From Nitrospinota bacterium (lineage in GTDB: Bacteria; Nitrospinota; Nitrospinia; UBA9942): DNA of 7,262 nucleotides. Under the pieces are notes generated by a model. That model searched no databases, was not told the origin of the DNA, and was given only the letters and a program-made list of their open reading frames with translations. The stretch is from assembly GCA_003489165.1 (NCBI GenBank), contig DNJG01000017.1, positions 1-7,262 of the forward strand. The letters run 5' to 3'. Positions 1-6,096 of the stretch are shown here, in pieces. Both the position numbers and the translations under genes were made by a program. The first letter of the stretch is position 1; each line of letters starts with the position of its first letter.

Positions 1-962
1 CCTGAATAGAAATCTATATTTGGAAATATCTTTTTATGTGCAAGTTTTTCATGGACAACCTTCTCAACCTCTTCAGCAATCTCAATAATTTTCATATTTT
101 TTGAATTCTTGAATAATTGATGGGCAAATGACTGGAGTATTGTTGACCTCGGGTCTTTTGTCTTGTAAATCCTGTGTCCAACACCCATTATCTTATCTTT
201 TTTCTCAAGCTTCTTTTCTATATAAGGCCTTACATTCTCCTTCGTTCCTATTTCATTAAGCATGTGTATGACCTCTTCATTTGCCCCGCCGTGGAGGGGA
301 CCACTCAATGTCCCTATGGCAGATGCCACAATTGTATAAGGGTCAGCGAGTGTAGAGCCTACCACCCTTGCACTGAATGTTGAGGCATTCATTGTGTGGT
401 CTGCATGGAGAATAAGCATCACATCAAGTATCTTTTCTGTAAGAGAGTCGGGTATCTTCTCAAAGAGCATATAATAGAAATTTGCAGCAAAGGAGAGGTC
501 ATTATTTGGCTGTATCGGTGCATCGCCATGTCTCAGCCTGTGGCATGAAGCCACTATAGTCGGAAGTTTTGCAATCAGTCTTACGACTGACCAGTAGCGG
601 ACATCCTCAGATAGGACATTTCGGGCAGGGTAATACATACCCATTGCAGAGGTTATGGACTGAAGGTACTCCATAGGATGTCCATTTTCTGGCAGAAATT
701 CCATCACTCTTAAAATCTTTAATTTCAGCCTGCTGTGAAATGTAATATCGTTTTTAAATTCTTTAAGTTCTTCACCTGTCGGCAGCCTGCCGAAAATGAG
801 GAGGTAACTAACCTCTAAAAAATTACTCTTTTCTGCAAGAACCTCTGCAAGAATGCCCCGATACTCAAGTATCCCCTTTTCACCGTCAATAAAACTGATT
901 GATGATTCTGCTGCTGGAATTCCAGCCAGCCCGGGCACTACCTCCATCTCTTTTTCTTCCAT
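1..962 (-). CDS. gltA: Citrate synthase, 3' end cut off by the window edge
   Basis: This enzyme condenses acetyl-CoA with oxaloacetate to citrate, the entry step of the TCA cycle, in the cytoplasm. Reading the complement from ATG 962 gives 320 uninterrupted residues. All three catalytic residues of the family are visible: His224 in GPLHGGANEE, His263 in GVGHRIY and Asp317 in NIDFYSG, along with the HADHTMNAST block just before the first. About 60 residues should lie beyond base 1, since the family usually has 370-430. The start is fixed by the strong ribosome binding site at 967-974. The gene follows serA on the same strand after 200 bp that hold a repeat and a plausible promoter, so it is probably transcribed separately. 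A 2-methylcitrate synthase cannot be excluded from sequence, but no propionate-pathway genes are visible nearby. Confidence 0.93.
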   Translation of the reverse strand, partial: MEEKEMEVVPGLAGIPAAESSISFIDGEKGILEYRGILAEVLAEKSNFLEVSYLLIFGRLPTGEELKEFKNDITFHSRLKLKILRVMEFLPENGHPMEYLQSITSAMGMYYPARNVLSEDVRYWSVVRLIAKLPTIVASCHRLRHGDAPIQPNNDLSFAANFYYMLFEKIPDSLTEKILDVMLILHADHTMNASTFSARVVGSTLADPYTIVASAIGTLSGPLHGGANEEVIHMLNEIGTKENVRPYIEKKLEKKDKIMGVGHRIYKTKDPRSTILQSFAHQLFKNSKNMKIIEIAEEVEKVVHEKLAHKKIFPNIDFYS

Positions 963-966
963 AATA

Positions 967-974
967 CACCTCCT
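967..974 (-). promoter_or_regulatory. Ribosome binding site of citrate synthase
   Basis: The complement reads AGGAGGTG, a near-perfect match to the anti-Shine-Dalgarno sequence, 4 nt before ATG 962. It fixes the start of the citrate synthase gene. Confidence 0.85.
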
Positions 975-996
975 GTATTTAAAGATTTATGGAGAT

Positions 997-1024
997 AATA
1001 TAACAAACTGTATTGGCAATTCAA
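997..1024 (-). promoter_or_regulatory. Probable sigma-70-type promoter for citrate synthase
   Basis: On the complement, TTGAAT (1019-1024, 4/6 to consensus) and TATATT (997-1002, 5/6) are separated by 16 nt. Transcription would begin near 990, giving a 5' leader of about 28 nt that carries the ribosome binding site at 967-974. The promoter lies beyond the repeat that follows serA, which fits independent expression. It was found by eye in an AT-rich gap, so chance is possible. Confidence 0.45.
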
Positions 1025-1065
1025 GATAGAAGTGCTGAAATACTGAAGGACAAAAAAACTGATTA

Positions 1066-1135
1066 ATCCGCAGATTACACAGATTTTAAAAAAACAGTTT
1101 GTTTTAATCTGCGGTAATCTGCGAAATCTGTGGAT
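1066..1135. repeat. Imperfect inverted repeat built of 9-10 nt units (CAGATT type)
   Basis: The left arm 1066-1085 and right arm 1116-1135 are inverted copies matching at 17 of 20 positions. Each arm is itself iterated: CAGATT starts at 1071 and 1080 on the left, and AATCTG starts at 1106, 1116 and 1125 on the right, so the right arm has one extra unit. The element lies 27 nt after the serA stop. Read on the minus strand, the stem is followed by seven T (complement of 1052-1058), so it may serve as a weak terminator for the serA operon. This terminator role is inference, because the stem has mismatches and the T run is separated from it by several bases. Confidence 0.75.
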
Positions 1136-1162
1136 ATTAATTTTTATGTATAGGTGTGAGGG

Positions 1163-2743
1163 TTACAGCTTTACCATCTTTGCGTAGATGATATTCGGCA
1201 TTGAACGGATCTTTTGGAGTGTTTTATCAGGGATTGGGGAATCTATATTCACTATGGATACTGCATTTCCTTTTGGTTTATTTCTTCCCAACTGCATACC
1301 TGCTATATTCACTTTGTCATCACCGAGGATTGTTCCAATTTTTCCAATTACTCCCGGTGCATCTATATTTGAGAATATGAGCATATTGCCTGACGGAGAT
1401 GCCTCTACCCAGTATTCGTCAATTCTAACAATCCTTGGATCATTTTTTCCAAAGACCGTTCCTTCAATCAATTTCTCCTGTTTTTCTGTCTTTACAGTAA
1501 CGCTTATCAGACTTGCAAAATCGTGTGCCTCACTTGTTGTGGTTTCAGCAACCTCAATTCCCCTCTCCTTTGCAATGAAAGATGCATTAACCATATTGAC
1601 CCCTTCGCCGACAAAGGACTGAAGGAAGCCCTTTACAATTGAGATGGTAATAGGCTTTACACCAAGATTTACAATATCACCGCTGTATTTTATTGTTATC
1701 CCCTTTACACCGCCCTCTATTAGCTGGGCATGAAGGCTTCCCATTTTTTCACCGAGGGTAAGATATGGCTGTATCTTTGATAAAAGTTCAGCGCTCATAG
1801 ACGGGACATTTACAGCATTTCTTATCTGTCCTTTTTTAAAAAAGTCCACAATCTGCTCTGCCACATCTATGGCGACATTAAGCTGAGCTTCATCAGTGGA
1901 TGCGCCAAGGTGGGGTGTGCATATAACCTCATCAAGCTCAAGGAGAGGATTGTCGGGCTGAACAGGTTCTTTCTCAAATACATCCAGTGCCGCACCTGAA
2001 ACAATTTTATCCTTTATAGCATTGTATAATGCCTTTTCATCAATGATTCCGCCTCTTGCACAGTTTATAATCCTTACACCCTTTTTCATTATGGCAAATT
2101 CCTTCTCACCTATGAGGTAAGTTGTCTCTGATGTCTTTGGTGTGTGGACGGAGATGAAATCAGCTCGTTTAAAAATATCCTGCAATTCAACCAGCTCAAC
2201 ACCCAGATTTTGTGCCCTTTCTTTTGAAATGAACGGGTCATAGGCAATTACATTCATTGATAGACCTTTTGCCCTGCTTGCGACAATACTACCTATTCTA
2301 CCAAGCCCTATTACTCCGAGTGTTTTATTATATATCTCTACACCCATGAAACCCTTCTCCCACTTTTTCCCTTTTACGGATGCACTTGCCTGAGGAATCT
2401 TTCTTGCTAAAGATAGCATCATTGCTATGGCATGTTCGGCAGTTGTGATTATATTCCCCTCAGGTGTATTCATTACTACTATACCCTTCTTGCTTGCGGC
2501 ATCAACATCCACATTGTCAACGCCGATTCCAGCCCTCCCGATTACCTTGAGATTTTTGGCGGCATTTATTACATCGGCAGTTACCTTTGTCCCGCTTCTT
2601 ACTATAAGCCCGTCATATTTGGGAATCTCTGAGATAATCTGCTCTTTTGTAAGCCCTGTCTTTACATCAACAACAAGACCCCCTGCTTTTTTTAATATTT
2701 CTAAACCTTTTTCCGATAATTTATCACTGACCAGTACTTTCAT
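1163..2743 (-). CDS. serA: D-3-phosphoglycerate dehydrogenase (long form with ASB and ACT domains)
   Basis: This cytoplasmic enzyme oxidises 3-phosphoglycerate to 3-phosphohydroxypyruvate with NAD+, the committed step of serine synthesis. The 526 residues match the long, type 1 form. Residues 1-100 and 285-315 form the substrate domain, and 100-285 the nucleotide domain with GLGRIG at 146-151 and Asp169 for NAD. The catalytic residues are Arg230 (CARGG), Glu259 (FEKEP) and His278 (TPHLGAST). An intervening ASB domain spans about 320-445 and an ACT domain about 453-526. In the ACT domain Asp461 and Asn479 sit where serine-binding residues occur in the M. tuberculosis enzyme, so feedback inhibition by serine is plausible. 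ATG 2743 overlaps the aminotransferase stop by one base (TGATG), with GGAGGG at 2750-2755, indicating translational coupling. Confidence 0.96.
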   Translation of the reverse strand: MKVLVSDKLSEKGLEILKKAGGLVVDVKTGLTKEQIISEIPKYDGLIVRSGTKVTADVINAAKNLKVIGRAGIGVDNVDVDAASKKGIVVMNTPEGNIITTAEHAIAMMLSLARKIPQASASVKGKKWEKGFMGVEIYNKTLGVIGLGRIGSIVASRAKGLSMNVIAYDPFISKERAQNLGVELVELQDIFKRADFISVHTPKTSETTYLIGEKEFAIMKKGVRIINCARGGIIDEKALYNAIKDKIVSGAALDVFEKEPVQPDNPLLELDEVICTPHLGASTDEAQLNVAIDVAEQIVDFFKKGQIRNAVNVPSMSAELLSKIQPYLTLGEKMGSLHAQLIEGGVKGITIKYSGDIVNLGVKPITISIVKGFLQSFVGEGVNMVNASFIAKERGIEVAETTTSEAHDFASLISVTVKTEKQEKLIEGTVFGKNDPRIVRIDEYWVEASPSGNMLIFSNIDAPGVIGKIGTILGDDKVNIAGMQLGRNKPKGNAVSIVNIDSPIPDKTLQKIRSMPNIIYAKMVKL

Positions 2744-3888
2744 CAGTATCCCTCCAGCAGTATTTCCTGTGCTGCCGCAACACCTTTACCAATCTCCATC
2801 TTATGACCAAACTTTTTTAGACCCATTTCTATTGATGCAACAGCAGTGATAATATCAAATGTATCTATATAGCCCATGTGGGCTATCCTTAAAATCTTTC
2901 CCTTAAGGTGGTCCTGTCCGCCTGCAAGAGTAACCCCAAAATCATCCCTGAGGGATTTTAATAATTTTCCGCCATCAACACCTTCAGGTGTAAATACTCC
3001 GGTTGCACACTCTGCAGGGGCGTCGGGTGCCAAAAGTTTTAAGCCTAATGATGTCATTGCCTTTCTCGTTGCTCTTGCCATCCTCTCATTTTTCTTAAAT
3101 ATATTGGGAAGCCCTTCTGCCTTCATCATCTTTAAGACCTCTTTTAAGCCTATAATCAGAGACGCCGCAGGTGTGTAGGCAGTTGTATTGTCTTTTAAAT
3201 TTTTTCTCTCTTTTTTAAGGTCAAAGTAAAATCTTGGGAGTTTTGCAGTTTCAGTAAACTTCCATGCCTTGTCATTTAAAGAAATGAAGGCAAGTCCCGG
3301 AGGGAGCATCAATGCCTTCTGTGAGCCAGTAATGAGGACATCTATGCCCCATTTATCCATTGGCATATCATATACACCTATTGCCGTAATTCCATCCACA
3401 ACAAAGAGCGTATTGTCTCTTTTTTTTACAATCTCAGCGATTTCCTTTACAGGGTGAGATACAGTCGTGGAGCTCTCATTTCCCTGAATAAAAACACCTT
3501 TAATATCTTTATCCTTATTCAAGGCATCCTCTATATCCTTTGGTTTTACAGCCTTTCCCCACTCTACATTGAGCCATGTTGTCTTAAGCCCATAAGCCTC
3601 GCATAACTTTCCCCACCTCTCACCAAATTTACCTCCATTTACAACGAGGGCGTGGTCTCCCGGGGAAAATAGGTTTGTAACAGCGCTCTCCATTGCTCCT
3701 GTCCCTGAAGATGAGAGAATAAGAACATCATTTTTTGTTTGAAAAAGGTATTTCAAATCCTCTTTTGCCTCTGCAAATATAGCAGAGAACTGGGGTGTCC
3801 TATGATGAATCATAGGATATGCCATTGTCAGAAGTGCAGCTTCTGGCACCGGGGTCGGTCCCGGTGATAAAAGGTATCTTTTCTTCAC
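2743..3888 (-). CDS. Class V PLP aminotransferase (serine/alanine-glyoxylate type), possible SerC substitute
   Basis: This 381-residue cytoplasmic, fold-type-I PLP enzyme belongs to the serine-glyoxylate/alanine-glyoxylate aminotransferase family. Visible features are the N-terminal LSPGPTPVP, the phosphate-binding SSSGTGAME at 59-67, Asp165 (VVDGI) contacting the pyridine nitrogen, the Schiff-base Lys191 in TGSQKALMLPPG, and Arg334 (KILRIAHMG) for the substrate carboxylate. The frame fixes the start as GTG 3888, preceded by GGGAGG. The stop overlaps the serA start, so the two proteins are almost certainly made together. Related class V enzymes sit beside or work with SerA in other lineages (TM1400/TM1401 in Thermotoga; MJ0959 in Methanocaldococcus, reported to accept phosphohydroxypyruvate). 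The inferred role is therefore phosphoserine formation, with serine:glyoxylate or alanine:glyoxylate transamination as the alternative. Family assignment is firm and substrate is open. Confidence 0.9.
   Translation of the reverse strand: MKKRYLLSPGPTPVPEAALLTMAYPMIHHRTPQFSAIFAEAKEDLKYLFQTKNDVLILSSSGTGAMESAVTNLFSPGDHALVVNGGKFGERWGKLCEAYGLKTTWLNVEWGKAVKPKDIEDALNKDKDIKGVFIQGNESSTTVSHPVKEIAEIVKKRDNTLFVVDGITAIGVYDMPMDKWGIDVLITGSQKALMLPPGLAFISLNDKAWKFTETAKLPRFYFDLKKERKNLKDNTTAYTPAASLIIGLKEVLKMMKAEGLPNIFKKNERMARATRKAMTSLGLKLLAPDAPAECATGVFTPEGVDGGKLLKSLRDDFGVTLAGGQDHLKGKILRIAHMGYIDTFDIITAVASIEMGLKKFGHKMEIGKGVAAAQEILLEGY
2750..2755 (-). promoter_or_regulatory. Ribosome binding site of serA inside the aminotransferase gene
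   Basis: The complement reads GGAGGG, 6 nt before ATG 2743. It lies within the last codons of the aminotransferase (Glu-Gly-Tyr-stop), so ribosomes ending there could reinitiate on serA. Confidence 0.8.
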
Positions 3889-3893
3889 ATTAT

Positions 3894-3899
3894 CCTCCC
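3894..3899 (-). promoter_or_regulatory. Ribosome binding site deciding the GTG start of the aminotransferase
   Basis: The complement reads GGGAGG, 5 nt before GTG 3888. An ATG two bases nearer (3890-3888) is followed at once by TGA and is out of frame, so GTG must be the productive start. Confidence 0.8.
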
Positions 3900-3986
3900 T
3901 ATTATGATGTCAATTGAATTTTTCCGCCTGTTAATAAATTATTCATGTAAAATACGAAAGACTTATTTTCTTCAATATTCACTTCT

Positions 3987-4514
3987 TCATTGTTTTACAA
4001 CAAATGTCCCGGCAATCTTATCGTGCCAACCCTGTTTATCTTTATCAAATACAATCCAGAGAAAACCGAGGAAGAGTGGAATCTCGGAGATAATATATCC
4101 AATATATCTTATAAATGCCTTTTTGTAGGTCATCATGCTGTCTGCAACAGGGACTACCTTTAAACTCATTATTTTTTTCCCGATTGTTTGTCCTGTAGAA
4201 CCATGGAATAGGGTGAAATAAAAACAGCTTATAGATATATAGACTGTTATAGAAAAGAGCCCATAGATAATAAATGTTTCGAAATTCTGAATAATGTCTT
4301 CTATGGATGTAAAAGTTGTCTCATCAATATCAAGGTTTAATTTAAGAGGTGTTATTATTATCCCTGTTAGAATCTGGAGTATTATACTATCAATGATAAA
4401 TGCTGGAAGCCTTCGCAAGAACCCTGCCTTTACTGCTTTGGTAGGCAATGGCTCCGATACAACCGTATATAAAGATGAATCTGTATGACTGAAGGAAGTC
4501 TCCAATTTATTCAA
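3987..4514 (-). CDS. RDD-family integral membrane protein
   Basis: This protein of up to 175 residues has the RDD family signature. Arg34-Arg35 and Asp42 in GFLRRLPAFIIDS open the first membrane segment (about 36-57). A second segment spans about 82-104 and is followed by GSTGQTIGKKIMSLKVV. A third spans about 137-156 and ends in the conserved DKDKQGWHDKIAGTFVV. RDD proteins are inner-membrane proteins of mostly unknown function; some are linked to ion exchange. The start is uncertain. TTG 4514 overlaps the zinc-ribbon gene by 8 nt but has GGAG (4516-4519) only 1 nt away, while TTG 4505 lies 10 nt from the same GGAG. No ATG occurs before codon 127, well inside the conserved domain. Overlap with the upstream gene implies coupling; the partner's job is unknown. 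Confidence 0.88.
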   Translation of the reverse strand: MNKLETSFSHTDSSLYTVVSEPLPTKAVKAGFLRRLPAFIIDSIILQILTGIIITPLKLNLDIDETTFTSIEDIIQNFETFIIYGLFSITVYISISCFYFTLFHGSTGQTIGKKIMSLKVVPVADSMMTYKKAFIRYIGYIISEIPLFLGFLWIVFDKDKQGWHDKIAGTFVVKQ

Positions 4515-5079
4515 GCTCCAGTTTTATCTCGTCATCCTCTTTTTTCTTGCTTTTATCTTCTTCGCCGAGTTCTGCTACATCTTCAAGACTTAAGGTTAAT
4601 TCTTCTACAGGCGATTCTTTCATTTCTGGCTCAATAGATATAGTCTCCTCTATTTTAGATTCTTCTTCAATGGTAAGGCTGATTTCTTCTTTTTCCTCCC
4701 CAGTTAATGAGGCAGATGATGCCTCGGCTGCCTCTAATTTTGGTTCTGTAATCTCTTCAGGCAGACTGATCTCTATCTCGCCTTTTTTCTGAGCTTCACC
4801 ATTTAATGATGTTTCTTCAACTACACTGTTTATTGCCTCTTCAACTGCGGTTACAGTTCCTGACTCTTTAGCCTCTTCTGATGCAGCTGTTGCAACTGCT
4901 GACTCATCTGTCTCTTCCACTGCCTCCTCCATACCTTCAACATATTTGAGCACATTGATAACACCAGGTGCAAATGTTGTAATCCCCATATCTGATTTTA
5001 ATTGTGTAAAGTCTCTGCCGCATTTTCTGCATGCATCAAGATACTCAAAACTTACATAACCACATTTTGGGCATTTCAT
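4507..5079 (-). CDS. Zinc-ribbon protein with long Glu-rich acidic tail, function unknown
   Basis: The predicted product has 190 residues. Residues 3-20 form a compact zinc ribbon with Cys3, Cys6, Cys17 and Cys20 (CPKC, then CRKC). After a short conserved-looking stretch to about residue 50, the rest is low-complexity, very rich in Glu, and probably disordered. The tail carries a recurring Glu-flanked I/L-x-I/L pattern at about 101-109, 131-140, 144-152, 159-168 and 183-190. The start is placed at ATG 5079 because GGAGGG stands 6 nt upstream and the protein then begins directly with the ribbon. A start ten codons earlier at 5109 is open but has no such site. There is no signal peptide or membrane segment. 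The RDD gene begins inside its last codons. I do not recognise a named family; the role may be scaffolding or regulation of the RDD partner. Confidence 0.85.
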   Translation of the reverse strand: MKCPKCGYVSFEYLDACRKCGRDFTQLKSDMGITTFAPGVINVLKYVEGMEEAVEETDESAVATAASEEAKESGTVTAVEEAINSVVEETSLNGEAQKKGEIEISLPEEITEPKLEAAEASSASLTGEEKEEISLTIEEESKIEETISIEPEMKESPVEELTLSLEDVAELGEEDKSKKKEDDEIKLELE

Positions 5080-5085
5080 AACAGA

Positions 5086-5091
5086 CCCTCC
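5086..5091 (-). promoter_or_regulatory. Ribosome binding site deciding the zinc-ribbon gene start
   Basis: The complement reads GGAGGG, 6 nt before ATG 5079. It rules against the longer reading from 5109, in which this site would be inside the coding region. Confidence 0.85.
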
Positions 5092-5107
5092 AAAGAAATT
5101 ATAAAGC

Positions 5108-5188
5108 AACCACAGATAAACGCAGATTTTTCATAAGTGTCAGTTAAAGAAGTTATTACTAACACTAGCGCAGCTATTCTCTGTGGTT
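5108..5188. repeat. Degenerate inverted repeat (CCACAGAT type) in the divergent promoter region
   Basis: A perfect 9-bp inverted pair, AACCACAGA at 5108-5116 and TCTGTGGTT at 5180-5188, encloses 63 nt. The left arm continues with a second CAGAT unit at 5123, a spacing of 10 nt, and closely resembles the complement of 1106-1135. A smaller imperfect hairpin sits inside (5136-5148 with 5154-5166, with AGTGT/ACACT at its base). The element lies in the presumed 5' leader of the zinc-ribbon operon. It looks like an older, eroded member of the family seen after serA. Confidence 0.6.
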
Positions 5189-5221
5189 AACCAGGTTTTT
5201 GTTCCTGCCTTGTTGATTTTA

Positions 5222-5250
5222 AGAATAATATAAAAATGCAAATGCGTCAA
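5222..5250 (-). promoter_or_regulatory. Possible promoter of the zinc-ribbon/RDD operon
   Basis: On the complement, TTGACG (5245-5250, 5/6) is followed after 17 nt by TATTCT (5222-5227, 4/6). Transcription would begin near 5215 and yield a leader of about 135 nt containing the inverted repeat 5108-5188. A perfect TATAAT on the same strand (5098-5103) lacks a convincing -35 box and would leave almost no leader. It was found by eye and is only moderately supported. Confidence 0.35.
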
Positions 5251-5284
5251 GGGTAATTGCAGTTTAAAAGCGCTAAGTTTTGTA

Positions 5285-5313
5285 TTGTTAAGACATGGTT
5301 TATCAGCTATATT
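5285..5313 (+). promoter_or_regulatory. Possible promoter for a leaderless TIM-barrel mRNA
   Basis: TTGTTA (5285-5290, 4/6) and TATATT (5308-5313, 5/6) are separated by 17 nt. Seven bases after the -10 box falls exactly on A5320, the first base of the preferred ATG, which has no ribosome binding site. The mRNA would then be leaderless. The region is AT-rich, so chance matches are possible. Confidence 0.4.
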
Positions 5314-5319
5314 AATATT

Positions 5320-6096
5320 ATGAATAATGTTCATGTTCACATACCTTATAGATACCTTGATACATATTTGTCTGTAATTTTGGATAATCACTGCAATATT
5401 GAACTTTTTGTCCCAGCGAGTGCGCTTGATAATCCTCCCCTCACAAAGTTGGTTGAGGTTAAAAAGGCTCTAAATAATGGGACATCACTCACATGGCATG
5501 CACCTTTCATGGATTTAAGCCCCGGGGGTGTGGATGAGAAGATAAGGAAGGTGAGCGTTGAGAGGATAAAGCAAGCAGTAAAAGAATCACTTCTATTTAA
5601 TCCCAGATTGATAGTAATTCATCCGGGTTATGATGATTATAGATTTAATGGTGAGATTGATAAATGGCTTAAGAACAGCCTCAAGACATGGAGAGAGGTT
5701 TTAGACAATTATCCAAATATGAATTTTGCAATTGAAAATGTCTTTGAGAATAGGCCTGACACATTGGAAAGATTAATTAAAGAGATGAATTCTGAGAGGT
5801 TCAGATACTGTTTTGATTGCGGGCATTTCAATGTGTTTTCAAAAATTCCTTTAAAGGAGTGGCTTGAGAGGGTGGGGAATTATATTTCCGAAGTCCACCT
5901 CCATGATAATCATGGGAAAGAAGACGAACATCTTGGATTGGGTGAAGGGAATTTTGATTTTGATACGCTTTTTACTTTTTTGGAAGATAATAACATACAG
6001 CCTATTTTTACACTTGAGGCACATACTAAGGAGGAGGTGCTTAAGAGCATAGATTATATTAAAAATACCAAGCACCAAGTTCCAAATATCAAATAA
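5320..6096 (+). CDS. AP-endonuclease-2/xylose-isomerase-like TIM-barrel protein, substrate unknown
   Basis: The predicted product is a cytoplasmic protein of 258 residues in the superfamily of endonuclease IV and sugar-phosphate isomerases/epimerases. Candidate metal and active-site residues occur in the usual order: His60 (WHAPF), His101 (IHPGYDD), Glu139 (AIENVFE), Asp166 and His169 (FDCGHF), His193 and His195 (VHLHDN), His204 (DEHLGLGEG) and Glu233 (TLEAH). This supports a metal-dependent hydrolase, isomerase or epimerase. Length fits the sugar-isomerase-like group better than a DNA-repair endonuclease IV. The start at ATG 5320 is preferred because the protein then begins with a typical first strand (NNVHVHIPY); a TTG at 5257 would add 21 residues of unlike character. 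Neither start has a clear ribosome binding site. The last nine residues (250-258) and the stop come from the repeat beginning at 6067. No specific substrate can be named. Confidence 0.85.
   Translation: MNNVHVHIPYRYLDTYLSVILDNHCNIELFVPASALDNPPLTKLVEVKKALNNGTSLTWHAPFMDLSPGGVDEKIRKVSVERIKQAVKESLLFNPRLIVIHPGYDDYRFNGEIDKWLKNSLKTWREVLDNYPNMNFAIENVFENRPDTLERLIKEMNSERFRYCFDCGHFNVFSKIPLKEWLERVGNYISEVHLHDNHGKEDEHLGLGEGNFDFDTLFTFLEDNNIQPIFTLEAHTKEEVLKSIDYIKNTKHQVPNIK

Noticed and set aside
174..383. Plus-strand reading frame of 69 codons
   Set aside because: It lies antisense inside the citrate synthase gene, whose frame carries all catalytic motifs, and shows no protein-like features.
1188..2849. Several plus-strand frames across serA and the aminotransferase end
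   Set aside because: They mirror the strongly conserved minus-strand genes, have low-complexity Ser/Pro/Ile-rich translations and no ribosome binding sites.
3908..3913. Perfect TTGACA on the minus strand before the aminotransferase
   Set aside because: A -10 box at normal spacing would fall on the start codon (ATGTGA), so no usable promoter results.
5236..5256. Six-codon leader peptide (ATG to TAA) before the TIM-barrel gene
   Set aside because: There is no ribosome binding site, no codon bias linked to an amino acid, and no attenuator follows; it is likely chance.
5140..5391. Minus-strand frame of 83 codons in the divergent region
   Set aside because: It overlaps the start of the TIM-barrel gene and the repeat at 5108-5188, and its composition looks like translated AT-rich spacer.
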